From NCBI GenBank assembly GCA_024509875.1, contig JAMPIV010012176.1, positions 1 through 64,000 on the forward strand: 64,000 nucleotides of DNA, in the 5' to 3' direction. Origin of the DNA: Oreohelix idahoensis. Lineage: Eukaryota > Mollusca > Gastropoda > Stylommatophora > Oreohelicidae. The position numbers were made by a program, and so were the translations under genes. Positions 55,688 to 64,000 of the stretch are shown here, one piece after another. The stretch's first letter is position 1. Each line of letters begins with the position of its first letter. The notes below the pieces were generated by a model. It made no database searches and had not been told where the DNA came from. It was given only the letters and a program-made list of their open reading frames with translations.

Positions 55688-58211
55688 TTCAGGAAACACT
55701 TGTAACTTAGTACAAGTACTGTAGTGAAGTATTTTTTACAGCCACACACACCAACTGGCATTAGTTTACATTTTATATATAACTCTGCTTCTGTTATGCA
55801 TTGTAGCGAAAAGAAAGATATAGTGATGGTGATATTATCCTAAACAAATAGATGTATCAGATGATACCAGGATAGTGCCAGATAAGAGACAGGTCTTACA
55901 AGAAAAACCCCATTCTCTAAAAAGAGTAATGGTGTATCGACATCAAAGGTATAGTCAAGCTGTATAGGTTCCTAGATGAGAGTTTACTGTACAATCTGAA
56001 TTCCTTTGGGCTCTTCTCCAGACTAACCTTAGACAATGACTCTGCTAGGGGTAATTAACTGACCAACAAGAATTATGAACCAAACTTAAATAATTCGATA
56101 AAGACTGTTGGTACAATTTAGAATTTATTATGTACAAGATCTTTCCTTCTTTGTTCTTTTTTAATCTTTCAAATAAAACTCAATTGAATACAAAAATAAA
56201 ATTATGGGTCACTTTCAAATATATATAGCAGTATGATAGGATAGAACCCTACCACTGCGAGTCCTCCACTCGTCAAGTTGACACAGTTAATACTGGCAAA
56301 GGGTCTGACAAACTTGATCGTCTAATTGCTGACTTGGTCACTAGAGATTGTGTATGACACTCAGAGCAAGATATAACCTGAAACAATATATACAATCTAC
56401 GTAGTATCTCTCAGTGTCTCCTTAGCCAGTTAGGTGGTAATATGAGGCAGTTCAGACTAGCTGTGGTTAATCAGAAAAGACATAGTATGTGATAAATAAC
56501 ACAATTCGTTCAAGTTCTGGCACAATAGTTCAGTAGTTCACTTGTTACAGTTCTGTCCATGATTTGTTTCAATAAAATCACATAGGCCTTATGGTAATCA
56601 TTGTGTCATATACCAAATAATACATAAAATCAATCTGTTATAGTCATTCATTCCTCCAGTTTGGATAGTCGTTTCCAGGAAGCAGAATATCCTTAAAACG
56701 CTTTCCACAACTAATTTACTCAATCCATTCGTTCTACTTAATTATTACACAATTGAACTAAACTAACACACTTCGGGTTGTCCTCGAGAAATAGCACAAT
56801 GAATTCTACACATGCTAATATTTCTTTAATACACATTGATAATATATTTACATATATATTTAATTAACATCTCGTTTACCCTCAATCACAGACAGGCTTT
56901 TAATGGTTACACAGTCTACTCACACTTCTGCAGATGGCAACGGAGTAGATATAACTGCTTGAGCTCTGTGTCTGTAGTTGGAATTAGGCGGCGAGTGTGT
57001 CTGTGTCATGCGTTCCCTCCCCTTTTATAATGGCCTTGCGGATGTACGAGGTGGCAACTGGACCAAGGTACGTTTGCATGCATCCAAAATCGTGTAGACA
57101 AGGAAAATGTGCTAAGATAGTAAATTCAAAATAATTATGGAATCCTTATTTCTGCACCGATTTTCTCCACCTTAAGGTTATTTTACTCATATGGATGAGC
57201 TCTATTACTATGGATATCCATCTTAACATATAGTCTATCCGACTATTTACTGGAGCAGCCGAAACATGGAAAAATATTACATGGTTCATGTTCCACTGTC
57301 TTCTATTTATAATAACCTCGGCTCTACAACACATCCAGTGAATCTATTGCTATCTGTCTACAGTTAATGATCCCTATTATCGAATTGGGTCCTTCTTATC
57401 TAGGTATTCCATGATTAGTTGCACACTGCCTTCCAAAATATTCTTAACATCTACACTTTTGTTTCTTCCATGTCTTGCAATCTTCCGACACTATTTATAC
57501 CAAGCTGGCTTTTCATTGGATAGTTACATCCACGGGGTTTGTAAGGTGATAATTTTTTAATGATGCCGAGATATGAATCAGATTTCATTACATGTATCAT
57601 GTAGTTATTTTTGGCATCTATGTGTGCGTTGGTCAAAGACTTGCTTGTCTATGATGTTTTGTACTGCAGTTTTTTCAAGAGATTGAAGAAGGGCGCTACT
57701 AAGCGTTGACGTAAGACTTTGGTGTGGAAAAGGTAATCTGTCGATGCTAACTAACATTTATTTAAAAACATGTATTTTTTTTTTTAAATCAAATGTTTAC
57801 TACATTTCTTTGCAGCACGCCCCTTTCAATCATTTATCATATTCATGGAACTGTTGATTATACCTGGACGTTTTCCATGTAATGAGATATTTTTGTTGAG
57901 TGTGTTTTATTTTATGTTCTGTACTGTATTACTCATTACGATGGTTCTTTTTTTTACTTATTTCGTTAATTGTTCAGTCTGTTGTGTCGCTCACAAGCTT
58001 AGTCGTGTCTATGCCGACATGTATTTAATATTGGTTAAAGGTCTATATATGTATTTTGTTACTGTGTTGTATTAACCCTTTATGATGACGTTGTTTTGTT
58101 ACTGTGTTGTATTAACCCTTTATGATGACGTTGTTTTGTTACTAGTGTTGATGATGTAAGAAAATGAGTAGTTTACTTTCAACACTATTTATCCTGTCGT
58201 CTTCTATATTG
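55688..58211. other. No gene seen over 2.5 kb
   Basis: AT-rich. 56870-57060 resembles 29690-29900 (possible LTR remnant). A 42-bp block with TTACTGTGTTGTATTAACCC is duplicated in tandem at 58058-58145. The frame 57845-58075 is hydrophobic but shows no known domain. Short frames elsewhere look random. Confidence 0.5.
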
Positions 58212-60434
58212 TTGCTTTTGTTTTTGTGATATATTGTTTGTCTAGTTTTTGTGATATATTGTTTGTCTAGTTTTTGTGATATATTGTTTGTCTAGTTTTT
58301 GTGATATATTGTTTGTCTAGTTTTTGTGATATATTGTTTGTCTAGTTTTTGTGATATATTGTTTGTCTAGTTTTTGTGATATATTGTTTGTCTAGTTTTT
58401 GTGATATATTGTTTGTCTAGTTTTTGTGATATATTGTTTGTCTAGTTTTTTGTGATATATATTGTTTGTCTAGTTTTTTGTGATATATTGTTTGTCTAGT
58501 TTTTGTGATATATTGTTTGTCTAGTTTTTGTGATATATTGTTTGTCTAGTTTTTGTGATATATTGTTTGTCTAGTTTTTGTGATATATTGTTTGTCTAGT
58601 TTTTGTGATATATTGTAGTTGTTTGTCTAGTTTTTTGTGATATATTGTTTGTCTAGTTTTTGTGATATATTGTTTGTCTAGTTTTTGTGATATATTGTTT
58701 GTCTAGTTTTTGTGATATATTGTTTGTCTAGTTTTTGTGATATATTGTTTGTCTAGTTTTTTGTGATATATTGTTTGTCTAGTTTTTGTGATATATTGTT
58801 TGTCTAGTTTTTGTGATATATTGTTTGTCTAGTTTTTGTGATATATTGTTTGTCTAGTGTTTGTTAGTTTTTTTGTGATATATTGTTTGTCTAGTTTTTG
58901 TGATATATTGTTTGTCTAGTTTTTGTGATATATTGTTTGTCTAGTTTTTGTGATATATTGTTTGTCTAGTTTTTGTGATATATTGTTTGTCTAGTTTTTG
59001 TGATATATTGTTTGTCTAGTTTTTGTGATATATTGTTTGTCTAGTTTTTTGTGATATATTGTTTGTCTAGTTTTTGTGATATATTGTTTGTCTAGTTTTT
59101 GTGATATATTGTTTGTCTAGTTTTTTGTGATATATTGTTTGTCTAGTTTTTGTGATATATTGTTTGTCTAGTTTTTGTGATATATTGTTTGTCTAGTTTT
59201 TGTGATATATTGTTTGTCTAGTTTTTGTCTAGTTTTTGTGATATATTGTTTGTCTAGTTTTTGTGATATATTGTTTGTCTAGTTTTTGTGATATATTGTT
59301 TGTCTAGTTTTTGTGATATATTGTTTGTCTAGTTTTTGTGATATATTGTTTGTCTAGTTTTTGTGATATATTGTTTGTCTAGTTTTTGTGATATATTTTT
59401 TGTCTAGTTTTTGTGATATATATTGCTTTACTAGTTTTTGTGATATATTGTTTGTCTAGTTTTTGTGATATATTGTTTGTCTAGTTTTTGTGATATATTG
59501 TTTGTCTATTGTCTAGTTTTTGTGATATATTGTTTGTCTAGTTTTTGTGATATATTGTTTGTCTAGTTTTTGTGATATATTGTTTGTCTAGTTTTTGTGA
59601 TATATTGTTTGTCTAGTTTTTGTGATATATTGTTTGTCTAGTTTTTTGTGATATATTGTTTTACTAGTTTTTGTGATTTTGTGATATATTTTTTTGTCTA
59701 GTTTTTGTGATATATTGTTTGTCTAGTTTTTGTGATATATTGTTTGTCTAGTTTTTGTGATATATTGTTTGTCTAGTTTTTGTGATATATTGTTTGTCTA
59801 GTTTTTGTGATATATTGTTTGTCTAGTTTTTGTGATATATTGTTTGTCTAGTTTTTTGTGATATATTGTTTGTCTAGTTTTTGTGATATATTGTTTGTCT
59901 AGTTTTTGTGATATATTGTTTGTCTAGATTTTGTGATATATTGTTTGTCTAGTTTTTGTGATATATTGTTTGTCTAGTTTTTGTGATATATTGTTTGTCT
60001 AGTTTTTGTGATATATTGTTTGTCTAGTTTTTGTGATATATTGTTTGTCTAGTTTTTGTGATATATTGTTTGTCTAGTTTTTGTGATATATTGTTTGTCT
60101 AGTTTTTGTGATATATTGTTTGTCTAGTTTTTGTGATATATTGTTTGTCTAGTTTTTGTGATATATTGTTTGTCTAGTTTTTGTGATATATTGTTTGTCT
60201 AGTTTTTGTGATATATTGTTTGTCTAGTTTTTGTGCTATATTGCTTCAGTAGTTTTTGTGCTATATTGCTTCAGTAGTTTTTGTGATATATTGCTTCAGT
60301 AGTTTTTGTGATATATTGCTTCACTAGTTTTTGTGATATATTGCTTCACTAGTTTTTGTGATATATTGCTTCACTAGTTTTTGTGATATATTGCTTCACT
60401 AGTTTTTGTGATATATTGTTTCACTAGTTTTTGT
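58212..60434. repeat. 25-bp satellite array, copy 2
   Basis: About 89 units, almost all of the TTGTTTGTCTAG type. Only the last eight or so before 60434 are TTGCTTCACTAG or TTGCTTCAGTAG types. It joins the LINE at the same point of the unit (AGTTTTTGT then RGTGCG) as array 1. Confidence 0.97.
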
Positions 60435-60464
60435 GGTGCGTGTGGGGACTTCAATCAATACCCT

Positions 60465-60875
60465 TTAGCTCCCCGAAGAGCATAGGCCTTCAACAAACAC
60501 ATGCCAAGTCTTCCTGTCCTGTGCCATCTGCTCAAGTTGTTTCCATTTTTTCCTCATCATTTTCACTTTTGTATCCAGTTCTCTTCTCCATGAGATTTTT
60601 GGTCTACCTCTGCCTCCCTTTTCCTGTGGATTCCAGAACAGGGACTGCCTTGTAATGCTATCAACAGGTTTCCTCAATGTGTGTCCTATCCATCACCAGC
60701 GTCTTCTTCTCAACTCTTGTTCCACTGGCACTTGTCTGGTTCTTGTCATCAATTCCACATTTGTGACTTTGCCATACCATTTCAGTCCTTCTATTCTACG
60801 CAAGCACCCGTTTATAAAAGTCTGTAACTTTTTGGTTGTTGTTTTTGTTGCTCTCCATGTCTCAGAGCCATACAA
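60465..60875 (-). pseudogene. LINE C-terminal region (copy 2)
   Basis: MYGSETWRATKTTTKKLQTF and INGCLRRIEGLKWYGKV, then VPVEQELRRRRW in one frame, followed by FWNPQEKGGRGRPKISWRRE and KTWHVFVEGLCSSGS in another. The tail is cleaner than in copy 1. One frame change near 60690. Confidence 0.82.
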
Positions 60876-60980
60876 TAGGACTGACTTGACATCAGAGTTG
60901 AAGATTCTTATTTTCGTGTTGGACTTGATTTCTCTTGTTCTCCATATGTTTCACAATGCAATGAAAGGACCTCTTGCTTT

Positions 60981-61937
60981 TTATATTCTTATTTTGATAT
61001 CATTGTCTGTCCCTCCAACTCTGTGTATACTATTGCCAAGATATGTGTACGATTCTACAACCTTTAGTGGTGTTTCTTCAAGGTCAATCTTGGTATCATT
61101 TCTTGCGTATATTCTCATAATCTTTGTCTTTTCCCTGCGAATTTTCAGACCCATTTGTTGTGACCTCTCATCGATAATTTTCATTTTCTGTTGCACCTGA
61201 TTATGGTTATGGGTCAGAAGAGCCAAGTCATCTGCAATATCCAGATCTTCAAGCTGTTTAGTCAGATTCCACTGGATTCCATTTCTGTTGTGTGATGTTG
61301 ATGTTTTCATAACCCAATCTATTGCTAGTAAGAAAAGAAATGGAGACAAGAAGCATCCCTGTCTCACTCCCGTTCTAATCCTAAACGGTTCTGTAAGTTG
61401 TCCTTCATGAAGAACTCTGTATGTCATGTCTTCATAGGTCTTCCTTATTAAGTTAATGAGCTTCATAGGAATTCCATAATGCCTCATCAATTTCCAAAGT
61501 GATTCTCTGTCTACACTGTCAAATGCCTTTTCATATTCAACGAATCCGATCTATAGCGGTGAATTCCATTCCAGACTTTGTTCAACTATTATTCTCAATG
61601 TGGCTGTCTGGTCTGTGAAAGATCTGTTTTGTCGAAAAACTGCTTTTTCATCTCTCAGTTGCTTGCCTATGGACTCTTAATCTCTCAAGGAAGATTCTGT
61701 TTAATACTTTTCCTGCCACTGATAGTAACATTTTTCCTCTGTAATATGTTCACTCTTGTAAATTTCCATTCTTAGGCAACCTGACCAGATAACATGCCTT
61801 CCATGCTGCTGGTATTTTCTCTCTCCCTCCCATACTTTGCTAAGTAGTGTGTATAATATCTCTGTAGAGGTATCAGTACATGATTTGTTGGCCTCTGCTG
61901 GAATGCCATCTGGACCAGCTGCTTTTCCATCTTTCAT
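60981..61937 (-). pseudogene. LINE reverse transcriptase (copy 2)
   Basis: KDGKAAGPDGIPAEA (about 61930) opens the RT region. After frame breaks the open stretch 61490-60981 carries MMRHYGIPMKLINLIRKTYE, GVRQGCFLSPFLFLLAIDWV (motif B), LEDLDIADDLALLTH (catalytic box) and YLGNSIHRVGGTDN. The unusual IADD box is shared with copy 1, so it may be ancestral to both. Motif A lies beyond a stop near 61550. Template copying would need the upstream part restored, so this copy is dead. Confidence 0.87.
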
Positions 61938-62502
61938 AAGCTTTATAGCTTTATTTATTGCTTCTCTACGTGGTCTTTTACAGCTGATTTGTAGCTCCTA
62001 TTCGTGTGGCTGGTTGTCTGGGGGATTAGTTGGAGCTGGCCTATTCAGAAGTTCCTCAACATGTTCTGACCATCTCTTCATTTGTTATTGTATACTACTA
62101 AACAATTTACCATTTTTATCTTTTATGAGGCCATTTGCTTGCTTATGTTTCTCCGTTAGCTTCTTTGTGTTGTTGTACAAGTCCCTCATATTTCCTTTTG
62201 CTGCAGCTTCCTCTGCTTCTCTTGCCAACTCTTCAATATACTTCCTCTTGTCTCTTTTGATGCTTCTTCTTACTTCTTAGTTTGCTTCTATGCTTCTCAC
62301 TTCATGAGCTTTGGCTTTTGAGCTTCTGGTTTTGCTTCTGTTTTAAGTCTGCTTTCTTGTTTTTCCTGTCCTGTATCTAATGTAGCTAATGGTTTCTGTT
62401 GTTTTCCAAGCATTGTGCTGATGTTACATTTTTCTCAGTACTTCTTCACAAGTCTCGTTCCATATATTTTTTACTTCCTGCCAGAGGTCTTCAGTATCTG
62501 CT

Positions 62503-62910
62503 TTAACTTAGAAACTGTTGGAGTACGTGGTATTTGTTGGATACTGTGATTGAAAAATGTTCTCTTATTTCCTGATTTCTTAGATATCCCACATTATACT
62601 GTTGTCTGTAGCTATATACTGTTGTACATTTATCGAGTTTTAATTTTGTTTTAGCCAACAGAAGATGGAGGTCTGATGCAACATCTGCTCCTCTACATAC
62701 TTTTACATAATACAATGATGACATAAACTTCTTACTTATGCATATGTGATCAGTCTGATTCCCAGTTCTGTGGTTTGGTGATATCCATGTTGCTTTATGT
62801 ATTTTTTTATGTGGAAATATGCTTACTCCTGTTGCTAGTTGATTTGAAGCACAGAAGTTAGCTAATAGTTCCAAATTCTCGTCCATCATACCTAATCCAT
62901 GCTTTCCCAT
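62503..62910 (-). pseudogene. LINE AP-endonuclease, C-terminal part (copy 2)
   Basis: Contains MMDENLELLANFCASNQLAT, KATWISPNHRTGNQTDHICI and CRGADVASDLHLLLAKTKLK. The family's SDHH is SDLH here and SYHH in copy 1, so both are mutated at different residues. The open frame starts at a Met just inside the conserved part; the N-terminal half is absent. Confidence 0.85.
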
Positions 62911-62996
62911 TTGTCACATCATTTAAGGGCGATCGCTTCTCCTCTACGGCCATATTCAGTTACATTTTGTGTGTGTACTGAATTGCGTGCTTTTCC

Positions 62997-64000
62997 GGGG
63001 GTGGGGGTGGGGGGCACCTTTTCTTTCCTTACCTCCTTACAGGTAATTAGCTATTTCAGGTCAAGGATAACACTCTGTCCCTTAATTTTCTTTTGTGTTT
63101 GTTTACCTGCCTATCCCTGCTGATATAGTAGACGGTGATGCAATACTGACCGTCATAAATCTTAGTGTACAAAAATGGTGCGACTGTTTTCATACGTGAA
63201 TGGCCAAGCGAGTTTACTTAGCGCTGATATGACTCTCGTGACCTGCTAATTATTGTCGTGATAAGTCAGATGGTGAAACGGGGGTTTATGTTTGCACTAG
63301 GAGCGCCGGTCACAGATCGACCTGGTGTTATGACAGACACACCTAAGCGGAAATGTTGTAATATTTCCGGATAGATGTGGGAAGTCGTATGTAATTATTG
63401 ACGAGAATTTTTGAATGTCACGATTGCCATATATGGAAGAAGTAACCTTTCCAATCACGCGCAGATCTTTCCGTGAGCAATTTTTGAATTACCCATCATG
63501 ACTTATGCATGTTTAAAACTACTAGCCGGCGTCCGAGATGCAAACATAACAACATTTCTCATTGGGGCCTGCTCTAATAGTAGACATCTATGTGCGTGGA
63601 ACGTCCGGGGGAATATAACCTGACACTTTTGCAGTTTTAGGACACTGTAAAAATCGTCTTGCCAAGAAAACAACCTGACCTGCCAGAGTTAAGAATAGAA
63701 TCAGAATTCCATTTTTCAGTACCGGACTTTGTTTGAGGACATTGACAAAAGAAAACTCTACCATTTTTACAAAGAAAACAGGATTCTGAGAAAACTGTAA
63801 CATGGAGTCAAAATGGGAACTTATTGTAAAAGTAACAACGCCCCAGAACACGTGTAAGAGGTCTCCTCCAGTGCCTTAAACTATGTCTCTGAGCAAATAG
63901 TATGTGAGCCAAGATAGGCGTACGTTTTTTATTTTAAATTCTGAATTTATTGCATTACTAACATGCGAAAAAATATATTACCATGTGAATATTAATATGT
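62997..64000. repeat. Family A, copy 2
   Basis: From CACCTTTTCTTTCCTTACC on, matches 8319-9320 closely and runs off the right edge. Here the G-rich stretch joins family A directly with no gag insert, showing the arrangement before insertion. Confidence 0.88.

Larger units (their letters stand above)
60435..62996 (-). mobile_element. RTE-like non-LTR retrotransposon, copy 2
   Basis: Near-identical to 4580-7137 in the same orientation and with the same two boundaries (25-bp satellite on one side, G-rich stretch on the other). Frames are broken at mostly different places. It holds C-terminus (60465-60875), RT (60981-61937), linker (about 62100-62290) and endonuclease C-terminus (62503-62910). 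Confidence 0.92.

Noticed and set aside
57845..58075. 76-residue hydrophobic membrane protein
   Set aside because: T-rich DNA gives Phe/Leu/Val-rich frames by chance; no homology or start context seen.

Overview
This looks like non-coding, repeat-saturated DNA from an animal nuclear genome. It is AT-rich, has no operons or dense genes, and nearly every protein-like reading frame is a decayed piece of a retroelement. The mix (RNase H-bearing I/Nimb-type LINE, RTE-like LINEs, a Penelope-like element with a GIY-YIG nuclease, Ty3/Gypsy elements, and many minisatellites) suggests a lophotrochozoan, most likely a mollusc. That taxonomic guess is an inference from family resemblance only. I see no convincing single-copy host protein gene and no complete functional RNA gene.

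Layout. 1-4579: a 25-bp satellite array that abuts the 3' end of a minus-strand RTE-like LINE (4580-7137). A truncated Gypsy gag (7150-8318) sits in a G-run, followed by a long dispersed repeat, here called family A (8319-11290). That copy of family A carries another LINE tail and a 38-bp minisatellite. 11400-14548: a nearly full I-type LINE with one frameshift and one stop. Then an antisense LINE piece, a tRNA-derived SINE (15771-16018), another family A copy (16080-17205), minisatellites, a U2 snRNA-headed short element (minus strand, 19129-19214) and a Penelope-like element (21060-23090, minus).

23-34 kb holds LINE 3' ends, a fragment of a conserved repeated protein family (24061-24580) and a decayed Gypsy gag-protease (27006-29534). 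34-43 kb holds Penelope-derived flanks, a 105-bp minisatellite, a second U2-headed element, two copies of a 307-bp SINE with clear target-site duplications (37207-37513 and 41695-42002), a 26-bp minisatellite and an RTE-like LINE 3' half. 43-48 kb holds a fourth family A copy with a G-run-flanked insert, more LINE pieces and two more minisatellites.

48209-55683 is an LTR retrotransposon (minus strand) with nearly identical ~1-kb LTRs and a 4-bp target duplication. A deletion has removed its 5' half, so one LTR is fused to mid reverse transcriptase. 58212-60434 is a second 25-bp satellite array. It joins a second copy of the same LINE and family A block (60435-64000) at the same repeat phase as in the first array.

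The elements act as parasites and scaffolds for each other: LINE tails next to satellites, SINEs sharing LINE-like tails, minisatellites growing from single-copy segments of dispersed repeats, and insertions into G-runs. The most interesting observations are the U2-headed short elements, the satellite/LINE-tail junctions, the minisatellite born inside family A, and the SINE pair with matched ends.
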